DNA of 64,000 nucleotides from Butyrivibrio sp. CB08 (GCF_003625485.1 NZ_RAIR01000003.1:62001-126000); one strand, 5' to 3'; positions 50,112-57,987 are shown, counted from the first letter of the stretch. Program-made: numbers and translations. Notes: a model not told the origin generated them from the sequence alone.

Positions 50112-51464
50112 TTGAAAAAGATCATTACCTATGGATCCTTTGATCTCTTTCACGAGGGACATTATAGATTATTACAGAGGGCAAAAGAGCTTGGGGACTA
50201 CCTGATCGTTGGTGTTACCACGGAACACTATGACCACCAGAGAGGTAAGCTCAATCTCGTGGATCCCATTATGACCAGGATCCAGAACGTCAAGGACACT
50301 GGCTTTGCGGACGAGATCATAGTTGAAGACCATGAGGGACAGAAGATCGAGGACATCCAGAAGTATGGCATCGATACCTTTGTTCTTGGCTCTGACTGGG
50401 TTGGCAAGTTTGACTACCTCAAGCAGTACTGCAACGTAGTGTACCTGGACAGGACCCCAAATATCTCTTCAACAATTATCAGGGGAGATATCTTAAAGCT
50501 AATAAGGCTTGGAATTGTGGGAACCGGCAGAATTGCCAGACGTTTTTGCCTGGAGACCAGATATGTTTCCGGTGTGGAAGTGGTTTCCGCCTACAATCCA
50601 TGTAAGGACGAACTTAGCTCTTTTGCTACTGAGTTCTCAATAAATGCATTTTCAGATGACTACGACAAGTTCCTGGATAGCGTGGATGCTGTCTATGTGG
50701 CCTCTCCCAACGAGACCCACGCGGACTATGTAAGGCGTGCTCTGGAAGCTGGCAAGCATGTGCTCTGCGAAAAGCCCATGACCTTCACATATCAGGAGGC
50801 TATCGAACTCTACGCCTTGTCCAAGACCAAGGAAGTGGTTTTGATGGAGGGCATCAGAGCTGCATATCTTCCGGGATTCCAGCATCTGCTTAACGTGGTT
50901 AGTAACGGCACAATCGGTGAAGTCTGCGACATCGAGGCATGCTTTACTAGAATTGGTGACCCAAAGAGCCGCGAGATGAGCGATGCCAAGTACGGCGGGG
51001 CTTTCATGGAATACGGAAGTTATACTCTTTTACCTATATTTAAGATCCTTGGCACAGGATACGATGATATCACCATCGATTCAATCCTTGGAAAAGATGG
51101 AATCGACGTATTTACCAAGGTTCAGTTCAAATATCCAAACAGCCTGGCTACCTCCAAGACCGGAGCTGGTGTAAAGAGCGAAGGTCAGCTGGTAATCGCT
51201 GGAACCAAGGGCTATGTTCTGGCCCAGTCCCCATGGTGGCTGATCCGAAGCTTTGATGTAAGATATGAGGATCCTGCAATCGTGGATCATCACGAGGTGA
51301 GCTTTGCGGGAACTGACGGATTCAGATATGAGATCGCGGAATTTTTGACCAAGATAAACGGAACTGGCGGCAACGACTACAAGCTGACGGCGGATGAATC
51401 CATCGCTATGGCCAAAGTTGTAGAACTGTTCATGAACAAGAGGAGAAGCCAGCAGGGATGGTAA
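50112..51464 (+). CDS. TagD-like cytidylyltransferase fused to a Gfo/Idh/MocA dehydrogenase
   Basis: A 450-residue fusion. Residues 1-~130 are a glycerol-3-phosphate cytidylyltransferase-type domain: ITYGSFDLFHEGHYRLLQRAKELGDYLIVG (HxGH), VLGSDWVGKFDYL, and RTPNISSTII (the RTxGISTT-type motif). Residues ~135-450 are a Gfo/Idh/MocA oxidoreductase: LGIVGTGRIARRF (NAD loop), VYVASPNETHADYV, HVLCEKPM (EKP motif), YGGAFMEYGSYTLLP. One protein thus oxidises or reduces a polyol or sugar and couples something to CTP. TTG start at 50112 with GGAGGG. It lies between LicD and a second Gfo/Idh gene. Confidence 0.87.
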   Translation: MKKIITYGSFDLFHEGHYRLLQRAKELGDYLIVGVTTEHYDHQRGKLNLVDPIMTRIQNVKDTGFADEIIVEDHEGQKIEDIQKYGIDTFVLGSDWVGKFDYLKQYCNVVYLDRTPNISSTIIRGDILKLIRLGIVGTGRIARRFCLETRYVSGVEVVSAYNPCKDELSSFATEFSINAFSDDYDKFLDSVDAVYVASPNETHADYVRRALEAGKHVLCEKPMTFTYQEAIELYALSKTKEVVLMEGIRAAYLPGFQHLLNVVSNGTIGEVCDIEACFTRIGDPKSREMSDAKYGGAFMEYGSYTLLPIFKILGTGYDDITIDSILGKDGIDVFTKVQFKYPNSLATSKTGAGVKSEGQLVIAGTKGYVLAQSPWWLIRSFDVRYEDPAIVDHHEVSFAGTDGFRYEIAEFLTKINGTGGNDYKLTADESIAMAKVVELFMNKRRSQQGW

Positions 51465-52516
51465 GATTAGGAATAATCGGAACCGGACGAATTGCAAAAA
51501 GAGCTGTGAAGGAGCTCTCATTTGTTCCCGAGATAGAGCTTGTGGCTGTGTTCAACCCAAACTTTGAGCATGGCGAGGCTTTTGCAAAAAAAACAGAGAC
51601 AATTTATGGAACCGAGGCGGGCAGCATTGTTGCGAGCCCTGACCTTGGTTCTTTTGCTGCAGCTATAGATGCGGCCTACATCGCAACGCCCCACGGAACG
51701 CACCACTCCTACGCGGAGAAGATGCTCATGGCGGGTAAGCACGTGATCTGCGAAAAGCCTCTGTGCCTTAAGGAAGCAGGCGCCAGGGACCTGTTTGACC
51801 TTGCCACTTCCAAGGGCCTGGTTTTGATGGAAGCTGTTAAGACGGCCTACTGCCCTGGATTTAAGAAGATCCAGGAAGTTGTGGAGAGCGGCGCCATTGG
51901 CGAAGTTGTGGACGTTGAGGCGACATTTACAAGGCTTACGGAGCCCTCGGGCAGGGAGTTTGACCCTGCGGCCTGCGGAGGCTCTTTTACCGAGTTTGGA
52001 TCATACACTTTGTTGCCCATACTGAGATTTCTTGGAACGGATTATGGCGATGTTTTTGTACAGAGCATAATGACTGGCTCCGGAGTTGACGGCTATTCCA
52101 AAGTGACGATTTCTTTTGGGACAAAAGAGAAGTCTTCCGAAATGTCAGGTGCTGGCGCGGGACCAAAGGTTTACGCCACCGCCACAGCAAGGACAGGACT
52201 TACGGCCAAGAGCGAAGGACAGCTTGTTATAACAGGAACCAAGGGCTATGTGCTGGTGCCATCCCCTTGGTGGCTTACAAAATATTTCGAAGTCCGTTAT
52301 GAAGACCCTGACCAGATAGAGCGCTATGAGTGTGAGTATGAGGGCGACGGACTCAGGTATGAGTTCAGGGAACTGGTCGATAGAGTAACGAAGATACAGG
52401 CTGGCGGTGGTGCCAGTCATCTATCGGAGGGAAAGCTCTTTTCCCAGAAGGAAAGCAGTGAGGCGATAGCAAGAGCTTCCGTATTTGAGACAGTTCTTCA
52501 TGAAATATATGGATGA
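51458..52516 (+). CDS. Gfo/Idh/MocA-family oxidoreductase
   Basis: A 352-residue NAD(P)-dependent dehydrogenase: RLGIIGTGRIAKRAV (dinucleotide loop), AYIATPHGTHHSYAEKMLMAGKHVICEKPL (EKP), VVDVEATFTRLTEPS, CGGSFTEFGSYTLLPIL, and TKGYVLVPSPWW. It is a paralogue of the C-terminal domain of the preceding protein (shared TGTRIA, EKP, FGSYTLLPI and GTKGYVL segments), so the pair probably arose by duplication, one copy becoming fused to the cytidylyltransferase. Relatives of this subgroup oxidise trans-diols or sugars. Its start overlaps the previous gene by 7 bp. A ~15-residue Gly/Ala insertion interrupts the domain near residues 225-240. Confidence 0.87.
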   Translation: MVRLGIIGTGRIAKRAVKELSFVPEIELVAVFNPNFEHGEAFAKKTETIYGTEAGSIVASPDLGSFAAAIDAAYIATPHGTHHSYAEKMLMAGKHVICEKPLCLKEAGARDLFDLATSKGLVLMEAVKTAYCPGFKKIQEVVESGAIGEVVDVEATFTRLTEPSGREFDPAACGGSFTEFGSYTLLPILRFLGTDYGDVFVQSIMTGSGVDGYSKVTISFGTKEKSSEMSGAGAGPKVYATATARTGLTAKSEGQLVITGTKGYVLVPSPWWLTKYFEVRYEDPDQIERYECEYEGDGLRYEFRELVDRVTKIQAGGGASHLSEGKLFSQKESSEAIARASVFETVLHEIYG

Positions 52517-52531
52517 TAGGAGATGCGTGAT

Positions 52532-53317
52532 ATGAGGATTTGGGCTCACAGAGGATGCAGCCAGTTGTATCCGGAAAACACCATTACATCATTTTCACAG
52601 GCAATGGATGTTCCTGGAGTAGCAGGCATTGAGCTTGATATTCAACTTACCAGGGACGAAGAGCTGGTGGTTATCCATGATGAAAGAGTTGACAGGACTA
52701 CGGATGGTTTTGGTTATGTGAGGGATTTTACACTGGCGGGAATCAGGAGTCTGCACGTTCCTGCAGGTGGCGGCGCAACAGAGTACATCCCCACCATGAG
52801 AGAAGTATTTGAACTTATGGAATCAAGGCTTTTAGAATATTGCAGGTCCAAACAGGAGGGAGGCCCTGAGAGTGGAATGAGGCTCAACATTGAGCTTAAG
52901 AACAGCGTCTACCCATATCCTGGCATGGAAGAAAAGATTGTGGAGATGGTCCATGAATTTGGTGTCGAGGACGCCATCGTGTATTCTTCATTCTATGCGG
53001 AGTCCCTTCTTAAGGTTCACGAGCTGGATCCCAAGGCAGAACTTGGCGTTCTGGACAGCAAGGTTTCAGACTGCTTGTTTAAGGCTATTGGCCTGGAGCA
53101 GATAATTGGCGATCCTTCCTTTAAGTTCGCACTTCATCCCTACGGAAATTCCATCGACATAGAGGACTACCGGTTTGAGGGAAGGGCTGTAAGAGGATGG
53201 TTCGGCGGTCACCTCTACCCCGAGAAGCCCACAGACGGCAAAATGGACGTCTTCAAGTACGAAGCCTTGGGCGTCACGGATCTGTTCCTGAATGAACCAG
53301 AGAAGTACTGCGGTTAG
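52532..53317 (+). CDS. Glycerophosphodiester phosphodiesterase family protein
   Basis: A 261-residue GDPD protein: WAHRGCSQLYPENTITSF (HRG...PENT), GIELDIQLTRDEELVVIHDERVDRTTDG (metal-binding E-x-D and the catalytic HD), and LNIELKNS. GDPD enzymes split glycerophosphodiesters to glycerol-3-phosphate and an alcohol. As last gene of an operon with TagD- and LicD-type proteins, it may supply glycerol-3-phosphate-like or other phospho-alcohol precursors, or remove such groups. No signal peptide. The start is placed at 52532, nine bases after AGGAG, since the ATG at 52523 touches the site. A strong terminator follows. Confidence 0.88.
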   Translation: MRIWAHRGCSQLYPENTITSFSQAMDVPGVAGIELDIQLTRDEELVVIHDERVDRTTDGFGYVRDFTLAGIRSLHVPAGGGATEYIPTMREVFELMESRLLEYCRSKQEGGPESGMRLNIELKNSVYPYPGMEEKIVEMVHEFGVEDAIVYSSFYAESLLKVHELDPKAELGVLDSKVSDCLFKAIGLEQIIGDPSFKFALHPYGNSIDIEDYRFEGRAVRGWFGGHLYPEKPTDGKMDVFKYEALGVTDLFLNEPEKYCG

Positions 53318-53370
53318 TGAAGGCGTGAGATGATCTAAAGCGATTTAAATTCATTTCATAATATAAATCG

Positions 53371-53404
53371 AAAACCTCCTGTCGTTGGACAGGAGGTTTT
53401 TTTT
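53371..53404 (+). terminator. Strong terminator ending the glycan operon
   Basis: Perfect 13-bp stem AAAACCTCCTGTC (53371-53383) / GACAGGAGGTTTT (53388-53400), GTTG loop and eight T. It is the first strong terminator after 26127. Confidence 0.95.
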
Positions 53405-53468
53405 CCCCCTCTTCCCCTCCCGCCCAATTTAGAGTAAACTTTTAAACTGTGTTCAGGAGGAAAAGAAA

Positions 53469-54371
53469 TTGCGATCTACATTTACTTTTACACAGGAAAC
53501 AGCAGATTTAAGAGGGCAGCAGTGGAGCCTTGGCGATAAACCGGACGACGGGATTTACGTCAGAGGCGGCGCCGCATGCGAGGTTACCACAACTGCTGAT
53601 GAGATACATGAAGTTATAAAGGGAGAGGAAGGATTCTTTAAGGATGTCACCAGCAAACTTACTGACATCAAAAAGAGTGCAAGGACTAAGGATTTCCTGT
53701 TCCTTCAAAGCGACAGCTATACATTCTGTATCAAGCTGGATTCAATAACAGAAGCTGAGCCAGGGGAACTTGAGAAGATCGAGGCAGCAGCCAAGGCGAA
53801 CACTAAGGCCAGCTCCAAACCAGGCCATCTCATAGGCAAAAGAGCTACCGCCAACGGCCAGACAGCAGCCACCCACACCCCAAACACCATCTCCGACGAA
53901 GCAAAAGCCTACTTCAGACAAAACATTTCCGCAGCCCCCAAACGCCCTTTAGCGGAGCGCTTTCGCGTAAACCTGCTCTTTGCAGCAGGAGCCATTATCA
54001 TCAGTATTTTCAGCCGCTTTGACAGCATGGTATTTGGCGGACCATCACCGATCGATCCCATGACTCTTGTGGCGCAGCTGATCCTTACTGGAATCGGCGG
54101 ATTTTTCATGGGCTTTGGCTACACATTTTTCGCCACATGGTTTGGAAACCAGAAGGAGAGAACGAGAGTCCTGTCGATAGTTCTTTTCCCAATAACGATC
54201 CCTGCGTTTCTGCTTATGACAGTGATCGGAGTGATACCATATGTGCTGTTCATGCTGATAAAGGGCAGGACCACCCAGAGCTTCTACCGCATTATCAACG
54301 TGGCATTTTACGTGCTTGCGGCGCTGGTAGTCATAGGCGAAATAGCCTTTGCGTCAATGTTCCTGATATGA
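53469..54371 (+). CDS. Membrane protein of unknown function
   Basis: A 300-residue protein I do not recognise. The first ~165 residues are soluble and charged, with an Ala/Thr/Lys-rich linker (about 100-150). The C-terminal part has four hydrophobic segments: about 178-192 (LLFAAGAIIISIF), 212-236 (VAQLILTGIGGFFMGFGYTFFA), 247-268 and 280-300. The N-terminal cytoplasmic part, with a repeated 'YTFCIKLDSI' type beta pattern, may bind ligand or protein. It starts with TTG at 53469, eight bases after CAGGAGG. It stands alone, between the operon terminator and the NifX-FKBP gene, and has no visible link to glycan synthesis. Confidence 0.65.
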   Translation: MRSTFTFTQETADLRGQQWSLGDKPDDGIYVRGGAACEVTTTADEIHEVIKGEEGFFKDVTSKLTDIKKSARTKDFLFLQSDSYTFCIKLDSITEAEPGELEKIEAAAKANTKASSKPGHLIGKRATANGQTAATHTPNTISDEAKAYFRQNISAAPKRPLAERFRVNLLFAAGAIIISIFSRFDSMVFGGPSPIDPMTLVAQLILTGIGGFFMGFGYTFFATWFGNQKERTRVLSIVLFPITIPAFLLMTVIGVIPYVLFMLIKGRTTQSFYRIINVAFYVLAALVVIGEIAFASMFLI

Positions 54372-54425
54372 TACACTCTTTAAGTTGACTTTAGTTTTAA
54401 TTTATTAGTAGAAAGAGGTTTAGTT

Positions 54426-55382
54426 TTGAAAATTGCAGTAACTTACGAAGATGGACAGGTGTTCCAGCACTTTGGACACACTGAGCAGTTTAAGGTATAC
54501 GAAGTTGAGGATGGCAAGGTTGTATCCTCACAGGTTGTTGGCACTGAGGGCGCTGGGCACGAGGCTCTTGCAACACTTCTTTCCGGAAAAGAGATCGATG
54601 CGCTTATTTGCGGTGGTCTCGGTGGCGGCGCTATGGCTGCCCTTGAAGCTAACGGAATTGAAGTCGTTTCAGGCGTTAAGGGTGACACAGATGCAGCAGT
54701 AGAGGCTTACCTTAAGGGCGAGCTTGAGAGCACAGGTGTTAATTGCGACCACCACGATCACGAGCATGAGCACGGCGAGGGACACAACTGTGGACATCAC
54801 GACCACGGAGATGACCACGAAGAAGGCGGTTGCGGCGGATGCCACAGCGATGAAGATTCAGAAGGTGGCTGCGGTGGATGCGGCGATGGTTCCGAGGGTG
54901 GCTGCGGCGGATGCAGCGGATGCCACAGCATGGAGCCTATCATGGAAGGCAAGAACGCCGGCAAGAAGGTGCAGGTTCACTACAAGGGCACATTCAACGA
55001 CGGTACACAGTTCGATGCTTCTTATGACAGAGGCGAGCCTATCACTTACATCTGCGGTACAGGCATGATGATCCCTGGCTTTGACCTTGCTGTAGTTAAC
55101 ATGGAGAAGGGCGAGATCGTAGACGTTCACCTTACACCAGACCAGGCTTACGGCGAGTACAATCCAGACTATGTTGTAGTTGTTGATGCTGATGAGTTCC
55201 CAGCTGAGGAAGTTGAGAAGCTTAAGATTGGCGACAAGGTCTTTTTACAGGATGGCTATGGACGTGCATTTCCTGTTACAGTAACTGCTCTTGAAGCTGA
55301 CAAGATCACCTTCGATGGTAACCACGAGATGGCTGGCAAGGACCTTAACTTCAAGATCGAGCTTGTAGATATTCTCGACTAA
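54426..55382 (+). CDS. NifX/NifB-like domain - His/Cys-rich linker - FKBP (SlyD-like) prolyl isomerase
   Basis: A 318-residue three-part protein. Residues 1-~100 are a dinitrogenase iron-molybdenum cofactor-type domain (MKIAVTYEDGQVFQHFGHTEQF, ICGGLGGGAMAALEANGIEV). Residues ~106-166 are an extreme metal-binding linker: about ten His in HxH groups, then repeated GGCGGC units with about eleven Cys. Residues ~178-318 are an FKBP-type peptidyl-prolyl isomerase (VQVHYKGTFNDGTQFDASYDRGEPITY, GMMIPGFDLAVVNMEKGE) with the insert-in-flap shape of SlyD. SlyD carries a His/Cys tail and delivers nickel. Here the metal-binding part is internal. It is likely a metal-storage or metallochaperone foldase. 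TTG start at 54426. Confidence 0.85.
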   Translation: MKIAVTYEDGQVFQHFGHTEQFKVYEVEDGKVVSSQVVGTEGAGHEALATLLSGKEIDALICGGLGGGAMAALEANGIEVVSGVKGDTDAAVEAYLKGELESTGVNCDHHDHEHEHGEGHNCGHHDHGDDHEEGGCGGCHSDEDSEGGCGGCGDGSEGGCGGCSGCHSMEPIMEGKNAGKKVQVHYKGTFNDGTQFDASYDRGEPITYICGTGMMIPGFDLAVVNMEKGEIVDVHLTPDQAYGEYNPDYVVVVDADEFPAEEVEKLKIGDKVFLQDGYGRAFPVTVTALEADKITFDGNHEMAGKDLNFKIELVDILD

Positions 55383-55418
55383 TATGAAAAACTCCGCAGA
55401 GCGCGGACATAAGATACT

Positions 55419-55457
55419 AAAAAAGCTCCCCTGGATCATATCCGGGAGAGCTTTTTT
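55419..55457. terminator. Bidirectional terminator between the FKBP fusion and the PilZ gene
   Basis: AAAAAGCTC-CCC-TGGA pairs with TCC-GGG-GAGCTTTTTT with a one-base bulge. Runs of A before and T after the stem let it serve both the plus-strand FKBP gene and the minus-strand PilZ gene. Confidence 0.85.
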
Positions 55458-55485
55458 GATGCATAAAACGTATATTTATTCAAAA

Positions 55486-56139
55486 TCATACAGCATTGTA
55501 AAACATTCTTGCTTCTTTTTCTTCCTGTTTCTGCTTCTTGATGCAAAGGATATAGTCAAGAAGGCAGGTGGTAACGTTCTTTAAGACGCATCCAACCGCG
55601 TCAAACTCATCAACCTTGAACTTCCTTACAACCTGACAGGTTAGCTTGACGTGGGAATAGCTGTCTTCCTTGAGCATATCAAGCATGATCTCGTCGCCTA
55701 TGTTAAAAGCGTTGCTATTTTTGCCAACGATCATTGACACTCCGCGCATGGACAGGTCGTTAACTAAAACCTTCATCACAGGTTTCTTGGCAACGTAAGC
55801 AGTTGCAACCCTTTGAATCTTATATCGCTCAGCCTTGCGGGAATTGTTGACTTTAACGGTCTCGCAACCCTGGGCCACATGGAAAAGAGATCCTGAAAAG
55901 TCGATAGGACTAATGGAACTTAAGCAGAAAGTCCTCACCTTTCCATATGAATCAGTAAAAGTCATTCTGGCATCTGAGCAGTACTGGATCATCTTGCCAT
56001 CACAAACAACAGGAGTGATAAGAACTCCGGCGCTATACTGTGTGAGAACAGTGGATTCAACGCAGTAATCCTTGCCATCGTGGTTCAGCTCTATATTTAC
56101 TTTTGTTCCTGGTTCGATATTTTTGACGTTCATGCTCAT
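55486..56139 (-). CDS. PilZ-domain c-di-GMP receptor (YcgR-like)
   Basis: A 217-residue protein with a YcgR-like N-terminal beta domain (about 1-95: PGTKVNIELNHDGKDY, STVLTQYSAGVLITPVV) and a PilZ domain (about 100-205). The c-di-GMP binding residues are present: RKAER (RxxxR) near 100 and NDLSMRGVSM (D/N-x-S-x-x-G) near 130. YcgR/DgrA proteins bind the flagellar switch or stator and brake swimming when c-di-GMP is high. This fits a motile organism, though the gene is alone on its strand. Start at 56139 or two codons later. No clear ribosome site is seen for either. Confidence 0.85.
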   Translation of the reverse strand: MSMNVKNIEPGTKVNIELNHDGKDYCVESTVLTQYSAGVLITPVVCDGKMIQYCSDARMTFTDSYGKVRTFCLSSISPIDFSGSLFHVAQGCETVKVNNSRKAERYKIQRVATAYVAKKPVMKVLVNDLSMRGVSMIVGKNSNAFNIGDEIMLDMLKEDSYSHVKLTCQVVRKFKVDEFDAVGCVLKNVTTCLLDYILCIKKQKQEEKEARMFYNAV

Positions 56140-56182
56140 AAATATACATATGCTTAATTTTAATTACAAGACAAAAAATGTG

Positions 56183-56220
56183 AAAAAGCGGAAACTGCGC
56201 AATTTAATTTCAGTTTCCGC
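56183..56220 (-). terminator. Terminator of the MATE gene (minus strand)
   Basis: Read on the minus strand, GCGGAAACTG and CAGTTTCCGC (plus-strand arms 56188-56197 and 56211-56220) form a 10-bp stem with a 13-base loop, followed by TTTTTC. Confidence 0.8.
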
Positions 56221-56263
56221 CTTGCGATATTTAAAATTTTATTTCAGTCATATACTTACAACC

Positions 56264-57619
56264 TTAGTCGATGAGCCTTTTATCCTGCCATTTCCCTGTG
56301 TAGTAGCGCACAACAGGGATAACGCATCCGCAGCTCCAGGACAGAGGTGTTGATAGCCAGATGCCAAGAGCGCCCATAATGGGCGACAAGAGATATGCAA
56401 AAAAGATCTTTCCCGCCAGCTCAGTTAGTCCCGCAACCATGCAGGTATTTACGTCCCCGGCTCCTCGTATGACGTTCTGGTAGCTCTGCATCACTGCGCA
56501 GATAAGGTACGCAACGCCTATGATGGACAGATACTGGGCTCCTGTCTCCAGCGCCAGCAGTGAATCCTCAGGATTGATGAAGAGCCCCATTATGTTGAAC
56601 CTGAAAACGTAGGCACAGACTGCGATGATCACAGCGCTTATCAGCATGACGATCCTTGACTGCTTAAGCGCAACCTTAACTCTGTCGAGCTTGCCGGCTC
56701 CGATATTTTGCCCGGTAAATACGCACAGGGAGTTACCAACGGACAGTATCACCTGGATTGCCAGGCTGTCCACCTTGCTGGCAGCGGTGTATCCCGCCAT
56801 GACATCCGCTCCAAAGGTGTTGATGAGCCTCTGGACGCTTATCATTCCAAGGGCTATCATGCAGGACTGGAATGTGGATGGAATTGATGTCTTTATGACC
56901 TGCCACACATTGTGCCTATCCGGGAAAAGAGAAGTCTTATCGAATCCAAATTTTTCCCTGTCCCTTACAAGCACATACAGGCAGATAAATCCCGAAACAA
57001 ATTGGGAGAAAACTGTAGCAGATGCTGCACCTTCAACGCCCATTCCAAAGTTTATGATCAGCAGAAGGTCAAGACCAATATTGATAAAGGAAGCAGCTAC
57101 AAGAGCATAAAGAGGCGTCCTGGAATCTCCAACACTTCTTAATATAGAAGATGCCCAGTTATAGATCACCGTTCCCCCAGTAAAAACGAAGATGATCCTG
57201 ATGTAGGAAACAGAGTAGGGGAGCACGTCCTCAGGAACTTTTAGCATTCTCATTACAGGCTCGCAAAAGAGATATCCCGCTATAGACATTATTACCGCCA
57301 AAGCAGCCATGATCCAGGTCATAGCCACGATAGTGCGCCACATCTTCACTCTGTCGTTGCCACCATAGCACTGGGCGATGATGAGACCGCCGCCATTACC
57401 CATTCCAATGGCAAGGCACAAAGCCAGGAAGATAACAATATTAGTGGCACCAACTCCTGCCAGGGCTTTGCTGCCAAGATACTGGGAAATGATAAGGGTA
57501 TCCACAGCAGTGTACAGCTGCTGAAAGATGCTGGAGATCAGCATCGGTATCGCAAAACTAATTATGAGGGGAAGTGGTTTCCCGGTTGTCATATCTTTTG
57601 TATCGGTAAACAAGATCAT
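56264..57619 (-). CDS. MATE-family multidrug/organic cation efflux protein
   Basis: A ~451-residue, twelve-segment membrane protein of the NorM/DinF type: LPLIISFAIPMLISSIFQQLYTAVDTLIISQYLG-like first helices (VDTLIISQYLG, ALAGVGATN), WRTIVAMTWIMA, RSVGDSRTPLYALVAASFINIGLDLLLII (the segment common to MATE transporters), and VDSLAIQVILSVGNSLCVFTGQNIGAG. These transporters exchange Na+ or H+ for drugs or metabolites across the cytoplasmic membrane. The start is placed at 57619, since the promoter at 57653-57682 leaves the longer open frame untranscribed. AGAGGG lies just before ATG 57619 and eight bases before TTG 57613. Confidence 0.9.
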   Translation of the reverse strand: MILFTDTKDMTTGKPLPLIISFAIPMLISSIFQQLYTAVDTLIISQYLGSKALAGVGATNIVIFLALCLAIGMGNGGGLIIAQCYGGNDRVKMWRTIVAMTWIMAALAVIMSIAGYLFCEPVMRMLKVPEDVLPYSVSYIRIIFVFTGGTVIYNWASSILRSVGDSRTPLYALVAASFINIGLDLLLIINFGMGVEGAASATVFSQFVSGFICLYVLVRDREKFGFDKTSLFPDRHNVWQVIKTSIPSTFQSCMIALGMISVQRLINTFGADVMAGYTAASKVDSLAIQVILSVGNSLCVFTGQNIGAGKLDRVKVALKQSRIVMLISAVIIAVCAYVFRFNIMGLFINPEDSLLALETGAQYLSIIGVAYLICAVMQSYQNVIRGAGDVNTCMVAGLTELAGKIFFAYLLSPIMGALGIWLSTPLSWSCGCVIPVVRYYTGKWQDKRLID

Positions 57620-57652
57620 TGCCCTCTGCAAAATATTATTATTCCATTTTGT

Positions 57653-57682
57653 ATTATGCAGTTTAAAACCAGGCCATATCAA
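57653..57682 (-). promoter_or_regulatory. Sigma-A promoter of the MATE gene
   Basis: On the minus strand, TTGATA (57682-57677), 18 bases, CATAAT (57658-57653): 5 of 6 bases in each element. Confidence 0.7.
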
Positions 57683-57729
57683 CCTGAAAACGCCTGTTTT
57701 TCGGTGATTTTCAACCAGAAAAAAACTTC

Positions 57730-57758
57730 TTTACTTTATATTTATGCTATGCTATAAT
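57730..57758 (+). promoter_or_regulatory. Sigma-A promoter of the tRNA-Trp gene
   Basis: TTTACT (57730-57735), 17 bases, TATAAT (57753-57758), the latter with TG one base upstream (extended -10). It runs divergently from the MATE promoter. Confidence 0.75.
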
Positions 57759-57817
57759 TTCCTTCGTCGGCGCGATAGAGCATGTTCGGGAGCCCTTCTG
57801 GCGCCGTTTAAATATAA

Positions 57818-57889
57818 AGGGGAATCATACAATGGCTAGTATCACGGTCTCCAAAACCGTTCATGCGGGTTCGAATCCTGCTTCCCCTG
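57818..57889 (+). tRNA. trnW: tRNA-Trp (anticodon CCA)
   Basis: The acceptor arm AGGGGAA (57818-57824) pairs with TTCCCCT (57882-57888), with discriminator G. The D arm is ATAC/GTAT, the anticodon arm ACGGT-CTCCAAA-ACCGT with anticodon CCA, and the T arm GCGGG-TTCGAAT-CCTGC. AGGGG at the 5' end is usual for tryptophan tRNA. The CCA end is not encoded. A promoter lies 60 bp upstream and a perfect terminator follows, so it is a single-gene transcript. Confidence 0.95.
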
Positions 57890-57895
57890 TTTCTT

Positions 57896-57935
57896 AAAAG
57901 GTCTGAAAACAGCTGGTTTTCAGACCTTTTTTTGT
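57896..57935 (+). terminator. Terminator after tRNA-Trp
   Basis: Perfect 15-bp stem AAAAGGTCTGAAAAC (57896-57910) / GTTTTCAGACCTTTT (57916-57930), AGCTG loop and a T run. Confidence 0.95.
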
Positions 57936-57948
57936 TTCAGGAGATCAT

Positions 57949-57987
57949 CTTAAGGAAATCTTAAGAAAATCTACCACTTTTCTTAAA
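57949..57987 (+). promoter_or_regulatory. Phased CTTAA boxes, candidate OmpR/PhoB-type activator site
   Basis: CTTAAG at 57949 and 57960 and CTTAAA at 57982 lie on an exact 11-base grid (the 57971 position is degenerate: CTACCA). Same-face direct repeats of this kind are typical for winged-helix response regulators. The last box overlaps where a -35 element should be for TGCTATCCT (-10 at 58009-58014), as in activator-dependent promoters. The target is the 21-codon gene at 58047. Confidence 0.5.

Noticed and set aside
56141..56169. Minus-strand promoter TTGTAA-N17-TATATT for the PilZ gene
   Set aside because: The start of transcription would fall on the start codon, and the region is simply AT-rich. 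Too weak to list.
57818..57889. tRNA-Trp as the attachment site of an integrated element
   Set aside because: No integrase, no repeated 3' tRNA end downstream and no phage genes in the following 6 kb.
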